This document shows, in pieces, positions 12,361-21,962 of a stretch of DNA of 36,145 bases (positions are counted from its first letter, which is position 1; each line of letters opens with the position of its first letter). Below the pieces are notes generated by a model, which saw only the letters and a program-made list of their open reading frames with translations, was not told the DNA's origin and did not search any database. Source of the stretch: a virus; IMG/VR virus record IMGVR_UViG_3300037086_000038, positions 1 to 36,145 of that record; one strand, 5' to 3'. The position numbers and the translations under genes were made by a program.

Positions 12361-14428
12361 AAGTCCATGTAGTTACTCCTGGAACGGCGGTACAGTGGAC
12401 AGTAAAATATGTTGCGCCTATCGTGTCTACCCATACAGCCCCAATAGGAGCGGTAGTTGTATTGGTGCCCGTAATTGTTATGTTTTCTGCAAGAGGTGTG
12501 ACATCCAAGCCATGAGCAATAACAACTGATGTCGCAGCTGCAGCTATCACGTTTGAGCCATGGGCTGTCGTCTTCAGTAATCCAGTATTTCTTGTGATGT
12601 CATAGGTCAGCAGTTGAGCGTTGGTTAGGCCGGTTGCAAATTTCGTAGCGAATGAGTTAAGGGTTGCGTTGTTTCCAATGATTTTGAGGTTGCCTGCCGC
12701 AGGGACAGCCGATGAAAAAAGATAGAATGCAGTCTTTCCAGTCGCAGCACTGGTATCATTAGAGAAGTGGTTTCCAATTACCTCTGCGTACGTGTCTGTT
12801 GTCTGGGGATCGAGTACCAGAGTCTTGTTGCCCGTTGTTGCATTGACAGTCCCGGTCTGCCCTCCGTTACTGCAATCATTAAAGGTGACGCCTTGTATCT
12901 TGCTGTACTTCGCCTGAGAGTATATCCCATACCCTTCACTGTTGATGTAGGTGCCCATGACCGTGAGCGAAGTCCCCGGCGCGGCGTATATTCCCTGAGT
13001 AATCCATGGTCCTGTCTGATCCAGATACCCAACTTGTTCTATCCGCCCACCCATGACGGTAAGAGAACCTGCAAGGATGCCAATGCCACGAGTCGCTGTT
13101 TTCGTTATGGAGGGGTTATTGACTAAGACATTTCCACTTACGATGTGTATTCCTTCCCAGATAACCGCCCCAGGGATGTTTGTATGAGAAATCTGAGGAG
13201 CATTCAGGATAACCGGGATGTAAGAGTCAATATGGATTGCCGCGCTGATAGCGGGAGTGCCACCCCCAGCCCAAGGGGACTCAACGAAAACGGGATCACT
13301 AACAGTGATGGCTCCTTTTTCCATACCCGCGTAGGTCCCTGTGATGTAAAGCCCGGCATAGACAGCCCTGTAGGATTGGATGAGGGATAATTGAATCATG
13401 TTGGCCCGATCTATCCAATAGTCGTACAGGTTGTGTTCTGCCTGGATGTTATGAACACGGATGTTTGCAGAAGCAGCGCCGATCTTTAACCCTGCCGTGC
13501 AAGAACTTAACCACAGATTGTGGATGGATACCCCGTTAGAGCCTGGGGCGATCTCTAAGGCAATAGTGGCGGCACCCATTCCACTTGATACATCACCTTG
13601 TATTATCTCCATGTCGCTAATGGTAGCCCCATTAGAGGCCATTTTAATAATGCCACCAGTTATCAAATGACTACCGGCGAGAACTGTTGCTCCTTCTCCT
13701 GCTCCATAAAAGTTGAATCCCTCCCAAACTCCATTAGTAATTAAAACTTGTGAGGCTAAATAGTATCCACCGGCGGGAACATAAACGCTTCCTCCAGTCC
13801 CGGTAGTCAAAACCGAGGCTATGGCACATTGAAACGCGGTACTGTTATCTGTTCCTACCAACGTAGAATAGTTTAGACCAGCAATGGCCCCAAACATAGT
13901 TGGTGTGGCATAGGTAAGTCCACGAACTTGGCCGGAAGAGAAGCCGTAGAAGACTTGACAAAGCCCGGCATTGAATGAAGCGTCAAAAGTTAATAGTCCA
14001 GTTCCGGTTTGTGTAATTCTCCCTGAGCCAGGTGCAACCATAATGGGGACAGTGCTGGTAAGACTTCCAGTGAAGGTAAGGGAAGAAGTTATATATAACC
14101 CCTTCCCGGCTGCGACAGCGGCGGCATGGGCCGATGTAAGGGTAGCGTACATCCCGCTATTCACCATTCCAGCCAACCCTGGCCATAAATTGCCCAACTG
14201 TATTTTTCTGTTCATCGGCACAGTCAAGGGGTTCTTTACCGTCACTACAATGTCAGTGGCGGAAGGCGCAGTATCCTCAGTCAGTGTTTGTAATGGATAA
14301 GGCAAGGCATTACCCGAACATACCCACGAAGTCCCGTTCCAAAAACAAGGCGGGGACTGAGAAAAAGAACTGCTGGCAAGAACCATGATCAGTAATGCCG
14401 CAATCGATAGTGTCCACAACTTTTTCAT
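12335..14428 (-). CDS. Tailspike with beta-helix domain and N-terminal signal-like sequence
   Basis: The product is 697 residues. Residues 1-24 look like a classic Sec signal: two lysines, a hydrophobic core (LSIAALLIMVLA) and a small-residue end (SSSFSQS). That is unusual for a phage tail protein. The start of the enzyme-like domain is clear: MFGAIAG near 178-184, DNSTAFQCAI at 194-203, GGSVYVPAGGYYL at 212-224 and GAGEGATVL at 242-250. This is the pattern of pectate-lyase-3-type right-handed beta-helices that form trimeric spikes and cut or bind host polysaccharide. The last 60 residues (HGLDVTP...GAVWVDTIGATYFTV) resemble a small C-terminal domain of phage tail proteins. The catalytic residues cannot be named by eye. 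Confidence 0.72.
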   Translation of the reverse strand: MKKLWTLSIAALLIMVLASSSFSQSPPCFWNGTSWVCSGNALPYPLQTLTEDTAPSATDIVVTVKNPLTVPMNRKIQLGNLWPGLAGMVNSGMYATLTSAHAAAVAAGKGLYITSSLTFTGSLTSTVPIMVAPGSGRITQTGTGLLTFDASFNAGLCQVFYGFSSGQVRGLTYATPTMFGAIAGLNYSTLVGTDNSTAFQCAIASVLTTGTGGSVYVPAGGYYLASQVLITNGVWEGFNFYGAGEGATVLAGSHLITGGIIKMASNGATISDMEIIQGDVSSGMGAATIALEIAPGSNGVSIHNLWLSSCTAGLKIGAASANIRVHNIQAEHNLYDYWIDRANMIQLSLIQSYRAVYAGLYITGTYAGMEKGAITVSDPVFVESPWAGGGTPAISAAIHIDSYIPVILNAPQISHTNIPGAVIWEGIHIVSGNVLVNNPSITKTATRGIGILAGSLTVMGGRIEQVGYLDQTGPWITQGIYAAPGTSLTVMGTYINSEGYGIYSQAKYSKIQGVTFNDCSNGGQTGTVNATTGNKTLVLDPQTTDTYAEVIGNHFSNDTSAATGKTAFYLFSSAVPAAGNLKIIGNNATLNSFATKFATGLTNAQLLTYDITRNTGLLKTTAHGSNVIAAAATSVVIAHGLDVTPLAENITITGTNTTTAPIGAVWVDTIGATYFTVHCTAVPGVTTWTFGWKIETN

Positions 14429-16138
14429 TTACCACCCTCTCCTTGCAACGACCCGTTGCAACCAGTATGCCGCCGTTACGGCTCCGTACTGCCATGTTGA
14501 ATAGGATAATGCGCCCAACGCCCCGCCCCCCGTTTGGTACTGAATACTATTCCGGTTCAAATGGTCAAGGGTTATGGGGACGGTTACCCCGGAAGGGTTG
14601 TTGACATTGCGTATCCACTGCGTTCTCATCCCCGTCGTATAGCCAAGCTCCCCCGTTACATTGACGAAATCCAGCGTGGAAAAGAGAGGCATCACCCCTA
14701 TATTGTGGGTAAAAGTGATGACCTGGCTTGCTGAGATTGTCGAGACCGCGATATCTCCTGAATCGTACATCCCCTGATAAGCGTAGGGGATAATCCCTGT
14801 AATTGCCGATGCACCTGCCGTCGCCTCTCCTACGAAAACTTTCGTGGTTGGCACGGCAGCAGATCCGTTGCCCACATACATCTTCATTTCGGATATATTG
14901 AAGGTATACTGGTTTGAGGTGACGCTCGGGGTTCCATACCACTGATATACGGGGGCTAGTACCGTTGACCCGCATGTCCCGTCAAAGGGATCAATCCAGA
15001 GATAATTAAGCCCGGAAGCCGTCAGCAATGTCCATGAAGCAGCCGTAAATGAGCCTACCAGGTCGGTAGTCCCGAACACCCCGTATGGAAGCCCTCCAGC
15101 GGTCCACTTTGTTCCCGTAACGACCAGGGGCACGGCAGCACTTAGATTTTGTGCTGCTATAACCAATGTGCCGGATGTCGCTGGGAGAAAATTAGGCAGG
15201 CCGCCAGTGGTAATGGGGCCAGACAGTACAGTGTGCCGCACTGGGACGAGGTTCTGCGGGAGAGTCAATATTTTCCCGTACCATGATGTTCCATCGCTAA
15301 AAATAGTTATCTCATCATACGGGACAAGCGTCGGGTTGACTTTTCCATCGACGGTCGCAATGATCGTGACTGTGTACGTCGTGCCGGTATAGGCATTTTT
15401 GATCTTCAGCCACGAGCCGGGAGGAACAGTAGAAGCTCCAGGCAGTGTCAGGGTGATGCTCAATGCAAGTGCGCTGCTCACGACATAGGTCTGAAAAAGG
15501 CTTGCATAGGTAAAAACAGTATCAGCCGATAATGGCACTGTGGGGTAAAGGGGCATGGCGCTCCCAGACCCTTGAGGATAAATGATACCGGAAGCCACGA
15601 CCGAGACACTTGAATCAAGGGTGGTCGAGATCCAATTAACAGTCACGGTCGTAACCCCTCCACCCATCGAAACAGCCGAGACGTACCCGTAAATATACCC
15701 GCTCGTGACGGTGGCCTGTACAACCGTGCCAACTGAAAAAATAGACAGGAAGTTCCCCACCATGGAAAATTGAGTTGGGCCTACATACAACGGCGCTACC
15801 GATTGAACGATGAACTGAAGGGTGGAGGGGACTACGTTCGGCATTGACGAAACATTATCCTTTGACCAGATAAGGTTGCCGTTGATGTCATAAAGCACAA
15901 GTTTTGTGTAACCGGTAAGCCACACATCGGCTTCTCCGTTTGAATCGAGGACTATGGGGTCTGTGTTGGCAGTCCCGCCCGTTGAATCGGTGTAGGTGGC
16001 CATAGGGTAGGTGGGAGGCGCCCCGAAAACGACAGCGGTCCCCGGCAGGACCGTGTAGAGATAACCTCCGGCCAGGGGAATCCCCGTACCAGGGTAAAAA
16101 GCCTTAAAGCGAGGTGTGGGGCACAGACTTACTGACAT
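14429..16138 (-). CDS. Tail fibre / tail attachment protein
   Basis: The product is 569 residues. Residues 1-95 follow a pattern common at the N-terminus of phage fibre proteins: P-RFKAFYPGTGIPLAGGYLYT, then T-YTDSTGGTANTDPIVLD, then NGEADVWL and a final LIWSKDNV. This domain probably docks onto the tail. The rest is beta-rich, low in charge, and has repeated short Val/Thr/Ser strands with many glycines, as expected for a fibre shaft and tip. The gene ends one base before the tailspike start, so the two are made together. No chaperone gene for fibre folding is evident. Confidence 0.7.
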   Translation of the reverse strand: MSVSLCPTPRFKAFYPGTGIPLAGGYLYTVLPGTAVVFGAPPTYPMATYTDSTGGTANTDPIVLDSNGEADVWLTGYTKLVLYDINGNLIWSKDNVSSMPNVVPSTLQFIVQSVAPLYVGPTQFSMVGNFLSIFSVGTVVQATVTSGYIYGYVSAVSMGGGVTTVTVNWISTTLDSSVSVVASGIIYPQGSGSAMPLYPTVPLSADTVFTYASLFQTYVVSSALALSITLTLPGASTVPPGSWLKIKNAYTGTTYTVTIIATVDGKVNPTLVPYDEITIFSDGTSWYGKILTLPQNLVPVRHTVLSGPITTGGLPNFLPATSGTLVIAAQNLSAAVPLVVTGTKWTAGGLPYGVFGTTDLVGSFTAASWTLLTASGLNYLWIDPFDGTCGSTVLAPVYQWYGTPSVTSNQYTFNISEMKMYVGNGSAAVPTTKVFVGEATAGASAITGIIPYAYQGMYDSGDIAVSTISASQVITFTHNIGVMPLFSTLDFVNVTGELGYTTGMRTQWIRNVNNPSGVTVPITLDHLNRNSIQYQTGGGALGALSYSTWQYGAVTAAYWLQRVVARRGW

Positions 16139-16147
16139 AATGTTCTC

Positions 16148-17752
16148 CTATAGAAAGGGCTTTACGCCAAGTCCTTCCCCGACCTTTATTTTTTCGATCA
16201 GTTCATCGAAGGCAGTTTTTGACCATTCGATCCTCTGGGCATGAACCATCTCTATCCGTTCAAGACAGAGGTCTGTTGCTTCTTTTATCGTATTCCCTAT
16301 CCCGATGACAGCCCCAAGGTTATCGCCCTTGTCCTGGGAAATCGAATAAATCTTGCTCTTGTCCCCGTATTTGTTCCTGATCTTCACCCACTCTTCTATT
16401 TCTTTCGGATACTTGACTTCCACGTCGAAATTATCCTTCCCCGCCGAGGAGTGGAACTTGAGGATAGCCCCATATTTGGCCCCTATCTCTATCTTGGGCG
16501 GCTTCCCTCGGGCTACATCGCAGACGACACGGCTCCAGTTCTTGATGAGCTTACCGCACAGCACTTCAGACGAGGGCGACCCGGCCCGGCAGCATATATC
16601 GAGCGGGAAGCACTTACCTTTCTTGGTGATGATGCTTTCCATCGAGTAGAGGCCCCGGTAGCCGGCGAGAGGCATAGTCTTCATGTCGGACGCCTTTTTG
16701 ATCCCTTCTGCGGTGAAGAATGGAGCCATGCAGTCGTTTACATTCTTGATTATATGAGGTAAATCATCATTTTTGTACATCCTTCCGATCAGGGCATCGC
16801 CTTTCTTCTCATACCCTATCATACCCCAGTCGCCGAATACGCCGTCCGAATTAACCCCGTCATATCCAGGCTCGCAGGCGGCGTCGAGGATGCTTTCACA
16901 GATGAAGACGATCTGTTCTTTCCTCACCCCGAGGTCATAGGCGAGTTTGTCCATGAAATAAAGGAAGTCCTCGATGGTATTGTCCACGCCATCAATCACG
17001 GTGGTCTCAAAATCTCCGCGATAGCACGATGACTTTATGACCAACTTGGCCCCCTTCGGCTGTTCCTTGCACCACTCTCTGAGTTCGTCTATCCCTCCCT
17101 CGATGATGGTACAGGGGATAACAGGCAGACCGGCTTTATCGAGGGTTTCCTTGAAGAGTATCCGGTCGATCTCGTATATTTCTGCCAAACCACTACCAAA
17201 GACGAATTTCCCCCTGCTTCTCAGGTCTTCCTGCAGGGGCCCTTTGTAGAAGTCGAAGAAGGTGAACAGGTCAACGTCTTTGATGCCCGGCTCGAAGTAT
17301 TCCAGGCGTTCGATGCCCTTAACGCCGTCCCCGATCATGGCCTTGTCGGACGTTGGAAACGAGGATTCCCACGGGCAGTAATATTCTCTCTTCTTGAACT
17401 CCGTCATTTCTTCAAGGATGTACCCGAAGAGTCCGAAGTCGTAGCACCGGACAGTCATATCGGAGATGTCGTCAGGGGCAGTCTTGATGCCTTTTGCCTC
17501 TTGATAATCCCCACTATGGAGTCCTTCTTCCTCGGCCTTATCCTTGATCTTCTGCCATGTAGGGTTATCGTGCATCTTGAGGAATCCTACGGCCTGCCTG
17601 CGGGTAAGGAAGAGCTTACCATCCGGGGAAAATCCTTTCATATCCTCTGTCACGTTCTTGAGTTTTTTGGCAGAGATAAGGCTCTTGTGCGAATCATTTT
17701 CACGGCCCGTGGTGATGGTATCGTCCTGCTTGATGGAGGGTTTTAGGGTCAT
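16148..17752 (-). CDS. PurD-like ATP-grasp ligase, function unknown
   Basis: The product is 534 residues. The middle and later parts match the ATP-grasp fold in the PurD (GAR synthetase) manner. There is a GKFVFGSGLAEIYEIDR segment at 181-197, where PurD has G-x-x-V-F-G-P. KETLDKAGLPVI follows at 201-212, then the ATP-binding lysine in LVIK (Lys240), Glu286 in FICES, and AGYRGLYSM at 363-371. The metal-binding block is LDICCRAGSPSSE at 384-396, where most relatives have E-x-N-x-R, so Asp385 and Cys388 replace Glu and Asn. Such enzymes join a carboxylate to an amine or thiol using ATP. The first 160 residues are not purine-enzyme-like. The gene is ATGA-coupled to the ejection-protein gene upstream, so it is expressed late. 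Substrate unknown. Confidence 0.72.
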   Translation of the reverse strand: MTLKPSIKQDDTITTGRENDSHKSLISAKKLKNVTEDMKGFSPDGKLFLTRRQAVGFLKMHDNPTWQKIKDKAEEEGLHSGDYQEAKGIKTAPDDISDMTVRCYDFGLFGYILEEMTEFKKREYYCPWESSFPTSDKAMIGDGVKGIERLEYFEPGIKDVDLFTFFDFYKGPLQEDLRSRGKFVFGSGLAEIYEIDRILFKETLDKAGLPVIPCTIIEGGIDELREWCKEQPKGAKLVIKSSCYRGDFETTVIDGVDNTIEDFLYFMDKLAYDLGVRKEQIVFICESILDAACEPGYDGVNSDGVFGDWGMIGYEKKGDALIGRMYKNDDLPHIIKNVNDCMAPFFTAEGIKKASDMKTMPLAGYRGLYSMESIITKKGKCFPLDICCRAGSPSSEVLCGKLIKNWSRVVCDVARGKPPKIEIGAKYGAILKFHSSAGKDNFDVEVKYPKEIEEWVKIRNKYGDKSKIYSISQDKGDNLGAVIGIGNTIKEATDLCLERIEMVHAQRIEWSKTAFDELIEKIKVGEGLGVKPFL

Positions 17753-20031
17753 TCTTCCTCTTTCCCCATCTTACGCCGTTTCACCCGGGGCTTCCCCTGA
17801 ACGATGTTGTCAACAATGGTTTTAGCCTTCGCTGTCGCCTCTGTGGGTCGAGTTTGACCTTCCGTGAGGGTCGTAGGCTTGATGGGTTCCCGAACTGTGC
17901 CCTGCGGATGTCCTGCCCCCACAATGCCCGTAGGTTTCCCTGTTCCTTCGGCATATCTGCTAAGGAATGCCTTGTCATCAGCAGTCCACAAGAACGGTGG
18001 AGTTTTCTGCAACTTCTGGAAACGGAAAGCCTCTTTTCTTCTCTCGATTTCCTGCAATAAAGCAGCGTTCGGAGTCCCTTCGCTAGGGGCAAATGGTGTG
18101 CCTGTTCTTATGGGTGCAGTAGGAGCTGAGGGCGAAGGCCCCATAGGAATCCCTTCTCCCGGCATCGGTGCATTTCTGGAAGGTGTAACTTCGGGATAGC
18201 CGCGGAAGGAGTCGGCGGCCACACCCGTAGGATAGTTTTGCTTGATTCCGGTAGGCACGAGGCCCATTTCTCCCATAGGATGACGAAGCAACATTGAGGC
18301 ATCGGAAGGCATGGCAAGAGCATTCGTTGTCGGTGAAATATTTCTACTGATTCCGGTAGGCACTGGCAGCCCGGGTTGCTGAAGGATAGCGGGGACACGG
18401 TTCGATGAGGGGGTAACGTCTCTGAGCCCACCTCGAAGAGGAACGCCTAACTGTTCGGTATGGGGGACAGTGAGGTCTATCGGGTTCCTCATCCCAAGAG
18501 CATCTTCTACCATTTGGCCAGTACGACTTTTTGACCCATACGGCCCAGCTATCGCTGCTTTTCTATCCATGAGCTTGTCTACAGTCGTAAACATATTTTT
18601 GATAGCCGTATCGGGGTGATTGGCCCACTTGATGTACTTCTGAGCACCTTTAGTAAGAAGTCCTCTCCCAACCATCATCGGATTGCCCGTGAGTACGCCG
18701 CCCACTATCTCGGGCAGAGAATACACGTCGGCAAAGTCGATAAGACTGTACGGACCCTGTCGGGTTGTGACCCTTGCCCGCTGTATGATATCAGCTTCCA
18801 GTTGCCTGGTTGCCGCATAGTTGTCTTTGAAAGTACGGTATTCCGGCCCGTCAACTTTTTCCATGAGGGCGTCTTGTGTTTCCCTGAGAGCCTTCTGTAT
18901 CTTGGCCTCAACATGGAGTTTATCAATATCCATTGTGGGATTGTTGACCATCTTCTTAACGGTTGAGCCCTGTGCCTGCAATGCTCTCTCAAATTGTGAC
19001 GGAGTGAATTGTTTTGTTCCTATCACATTTCCCTTGTCATCAAGAAGCTGGAAATCCTTCATTCTGTTGCGAGCATATTCAGTTGCTCCGGGTGACATGG
19101 TCTGGTTTACTTCATCACCTACAAAATCCTTGAGGGTTTGTTCTACCCTCGTGAGAGGGGTAGAAACGTCCTGCCCCGTAACTCGCTTCACGGCATCGAG
19201 GTATCCCCTTACATTCCGAGAAAGACTCTGACTTGCAGCTTCTACCATCTGAGGAGCGTTGTGGGGAACCTTATTCGGCACTACATCCCCATCTGCATTA
19301 TGCAGCGTAGTGCCTTCCTTGTTCTCTACCCAGTCCCTGACGAGTGTTCTACCAGACTCTCTGGCCCTGTCAATGCCTTGTACCCTGTTGCCCCCCGCCC
19401 TGCTTAATGGCCTCACTCCGCGGGTGACTCCCCTGTCTATGGTGCTATTTATTTGTTGTTCGAGGATGTCGGGGCCACCCTTTCTCGATAGAAGATTGCC
19501 CACATCCCCCGCAACAGCCCTTGCCTCTTTTGCAATGGGCTTCAACCCGGCCGCCATCGGCCCCATAGTGGCTATATTGAACATATCAGAGACATCCTGA
19601 AACTCTTCCGGGTGTTCTGCTTTGGCTCTTTCATACCCTTCAGCAAGGACATTTACCGTACTTTTGACACCCTCTGGTACCCCTGCCTTCCAGTATTCGC
19701 CTAACTTATGATAGCTCTCGCGTGTCGTGGGCGGCGTTAGCACATTGACTGCCGCGCCCGTCCCGGCCCCTACGACATCTCCCGCTGCCCCGGCAAGCTG
19801 GCCACCTATACGAAGAGCAGGGCGAACAAGGCTGCCCTCTCCTGTCCATGCAGCATTGGCGAGATTGCCGAACTGATCAACGATATTGGAGCCTCTTTGG
19901 GAGAGTTGCGATCCAAGACGAGAGAGACGGCCCTGTTTAGGCTGAGGCGACATTACGGCAGGGGCTATATGGTCAAACACATCACCCTTCGCTTGTCCGC
20001 CGCCCGATACCTGATCAAATATGTCAGCCAT
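17749..20031 (-). CDS. Large internal virion / DNA ejection protein
   Basis: The product is 760 residues; ATG 20031 is chosen because it overlaps the previous stop as TAATG, and a non-ATG start at 20043 would run further into that gene. The first 110 residues are Gly/Ala-rich with several moderately hydrophobic stretches; the middle (150-480) is helical and charged. A weakly hydrophobic segment is near 440-465 (IVGGVLTGNPMMVGRGLL), and the last 240 residues are Pro-rich and probably disordered, with repeated V-P-T-G-I motifs. It is third in a row of ejection-type genes after the gp10-like hub, matching the position of P22 gp16. Role by position: delivered with DNA into the host envelope. Confidence 0.55.
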   Translation of the reverse strand: MADIFDQVSGGGQAKGDVFDHIAPAVMSPQPKQGRLSRLGSQLSQRGSNIVDQFGNLANAAWTGEGSLVRPALRIGGQLAGAAGDVVGAGTGAAVNVLTPPTTRESYHKLGEYWKAGVPEGVKSTVNVLAEGYERAKAEHPEEFQDVSDMFNIATMGPMAAGLKPIAKEARAVAGDVGNLLSRKGGPDILEQQINSTIDRGVTRGVRPLSRAGGNRVQGIDRARESGRTLVRDWVENKEGTTLHNADGDVVPNKVPHNAPQMVEAASQSLSRNVRGYLDAVKRVTGQDVSTPLTRVEQTLKDFVGDEVNQTMSPGATEYARNRMKDFQLLDDKGNVIGTKQFTPSQFERALQAQGSTVKKMVNNPTMDIDKLHVEAKIQKALRETQDALMEKVDGPEYRTFKDNYAATRQLEADIIQRARVTTRQGPYSLIDFADVYSLPEIVGGVLTGNPMMVGRGLLTKGAQKYIKWANHPDTAIKNMFTTVDKLMDRKAAIAGPYGSKSRTGQMVEDALGMRNPIDLTVPHTEQLGVPLRGGLRDVTPSSNRVPAILQQPGLPVPTGISRNISPTTNALAMPSDASMLLRHPMGEMGLVPTGIKQNYPTGVAADSFRGYPEVTPSRNAPMPGEGIPMGPSPSAPTAPIRTGTPFAPSEGTPNAALLQEIERRKEAFRFQKLQKTPPFLWTADDKAFLSRYAEGTGKPTGIVGAGHPQGTVREPIKPTTLTEGQTRPTEATAKAKTIVDNIVQGKPRVKRRKMGKEEE

Positions 20032-21959
20032 TAGAAGGCCCACCCATCCTGCGAGGCAAGTGCCCTTGCGATTTCCTTGTCTCCCTTCGCCCGGTCAAGA
20101 TATTGTTTGGCTATCGAGGGATTTGTGAGTTGCTGTCCCGGTGTTTTCGGTCCAAGGCTGAGTTGGTTTTTATCCCCCTTCGTCGTAGGCGCTGGTTTCC
20201 CTGTTTCACCGCCTATTTTTGTATCTTTAGGTAAAATGCCGTTCTTCTTCATTTCATCATGGGCTTCTTTGGTGTCGATAGTCCCCGGTTCGCCATTGGG
20301 GAGGGTATAGGTAGCATAGGGCTTGGTTGGGCCTGTGGGCTCGCCCTTCCTTTCTGCACCTAGGCCCGGAACCCCTGCTTTCAACACACTGACCTGAGTA
20401 TCGAATCTATTCAAGGCACTTAGAGCGTATGCCTTGTTCGGCGTTCTAGGCCCCGGCACTACGTCTGCAATCGCTGCTCGCAGCATATCAGATCCTTGAC
20501 CCATTCCAGATATACCTCGAAGAGCAAAGGCGCTTTCACGAAGGTTCTTCACGGCCGTCACATACTCTATTTCATCTGGGGTGAGCGTCTTTGCGATATC
20601 GGTGGCAAGGAAGTTTTTAATAGTGCTGCCATCATCCGGCACCTTCAAAACTTGGGCGAATTTGGCAACCTGCTTTTGGGAAAAGTCGCCCTTCAAGTTG
20701 TTCAAGGCATCGATAACCTGCTTCGATGAAGTTTGGATCTCATTGAAGGCTGCAAGCCTTGGCTTGACGAATTTAGCTGCTCCCTCTCCGACATACATAC
20801 TGCCAAATCCCTTTCTCTTGTTTTCCTCGTTTGCTTTAACGATCTCCTCTTTAGACTTCAGATCGAAGTCTCCGGTATTCGTGTTATAAACAGACATCGG
20901 CGTAGAAAGCATGGCCAGTATTCTTTGCGCCCCGTATGCCTCTTGTCCTGCCGTCTGATAGTGCCCAAAAGCCTTTATGTATTGAGGCGTCCCCCTGAGT
21001 TTAGGATCAACCTTGTAAACCATTTCAAACGCCCTGACGTTTGCGGGAATCCCAGCCAGTTCTTCTCTTTTCCCTGCCGCCACATTCGCCTGTGCATTCC
21101 TGAGCATTGCTTGGAGCTTAGTGTTGGTTCCCGCCTGAGAAATAAGTCCGCCTATTGCGGCGTTTTTGTCCTCATAGGGCATTTTTTTGTTATTCAAGAT
21201 TTCATTAAGGTCATTCCTGATTTTCTGAGTACGGAATAGAAATTCAGGCTGACCTGGTGCCACCGCTGGTTGAGCTGAAACGGGAGGAACTGGCGTATCG
21301 GGTACGGGGGCCGCCACCGGTGGTTGTGCCCCGCCTCCTATGTTCGTCCCTGCCGCGATCCTGTTCCTTATGGCGTCTACCTGCTGCGGGATAGGCTGAC
21401 CACCCGCTACGGGAGCCGGGGCCGCCGTAGGCTGTGCCGAAGTCCCCGGAGCCATAGTATTCACCGGTTGCTGCGGAACAATACTCCCCGGCATTCCTCC
21501 GCCGCCCGTCATGGCCGAGTTGAACATATTCATTCCAGCTTCAGGTTCTCCCGCTGTGACGAAAGCCTTTCCCATTCCGGCCTGCAATTCCATCCCCTTC
21601 ATCGACCGGGCCAACATCATATTCGTAAAAGCCTGCCGTTCTTCCCCTGCCTTCACGGGATGTCTTGTAGTGAAGGAATTCCAGGTCTGTGGATTGGCGT
21701 ATCCTGCTGAGGTCCAAACATCGTCAGAGCTCTCCGGCTTAGGATGGGTGATTTGAGACAGCTCCTTGGTCGCATTTACGTTCTCTTCGCTGATGTCATA
21801 TTGCAACTTAGCCGCTTTATTCTGAATCCCATGAGCCTGCCTCTGGTCCAAAAAGCTGGCAATCTTCATAGCGGTCTCGCCCTGATTCGGCTGCCAATAG
21901 TCGGCAAGGGTCTTAGGCGTCTGCGTGTTAGCTTGAGGAAGAAGTGCCGTCCAATCCAT
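20031..21959 (-). CDS. Internal virion / DNA ejection protein
   Basis: The product is 642 residues. The N-terminal 130 residues are helical and Gln-rich, and a Pro/Ala/Gln-rich linker spans about 165-235 (many P-V-A-P-type repeats). A long helical body with Lys/Asn-rich segments extends to about 530, followed by a flexible Gly/Lys/Pro tail. No catalytic motif is visible. The second place in the three-gene set after gp10 corresponds to P22 gp20, which also has few conserved features. The assignment is by position and composition. It ends in a TAATG junction with the next gene, showing translational coupling. Confidence 0.52.
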   Translation of the reverse strand: MDWTALLPQANTQTPKTLADYWQPNQGETAMKIASFLDQRQAHGIQNKAAKLQYDISEENVNATKELSQITHPKPESSDDVWTSAGYANPQTWNSFTTRHPVKAGEERQAFTNMMLARSMKGMELQAGMGKAFVTAGEPEAGMNMFNSAMTGGGGMPGSIVPQQPVNTMAPGTSAQPTAAPAPVAGGQPIPQQVDAIRNRIAAGTNIGGGAQPPVAAPVPDTPVPPVSAQPAVAPGQPEFLFRTQKIRNDLNEILNNKKMPYEDKNAAIGGLISQAGTNTKLQAMLRNAQANVAAGKREELAGIPANVRAFEMVYKVDPKLRGTPQYIKAFGHYQTAGQEAYGAQRILAMLSTPMSVYNTNTGDFDLKSKEEIVKANEENKRKGFGSMYVGEGAAKFVKPRLAAFNEIQTSSKQVIDALNNLKGDFSQKQVAKFAQVLKVPDDGSTIKNFLATDIAKTLTPDEIEYVTAVKNLRESAFALRGISGMGQGSDMLRAAIADVVPGPRTPNKAYALSALNRFDTQVSVLKAGVPGLGAERKGEPTGPTKPYATYTLPNGEPGTIDTKEAHDEMKKNGILPKDTKIGGETGKPAPTTKGDKNQLSLGPKTPGQQLTNPSIAKQYLDRAKGDKEIARALASQDGWAF

Positions 21960-21962
21960 AGC

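Noticed and set aside
12350-12375. Classical -1 slippery heptamer at the tailspike end
   Set aside because: The downstream frame is +1 relative to the spike frame and no X-XXY-YYZ heptamer is in phase there.
16241-16762. 173-codon open frame on the plus strand opposite the ATP-grasp gene
   Set aside because: It has no ribosome-binding site, lies wholly inside a well-supported minus-strand gene and has a composition dictated by the other strand.
18821-19231. 136-codon plus-strand open frame
   Set aside because: It is antisense to the 760-residue ejection-type protein; no family likeness and no start signal.
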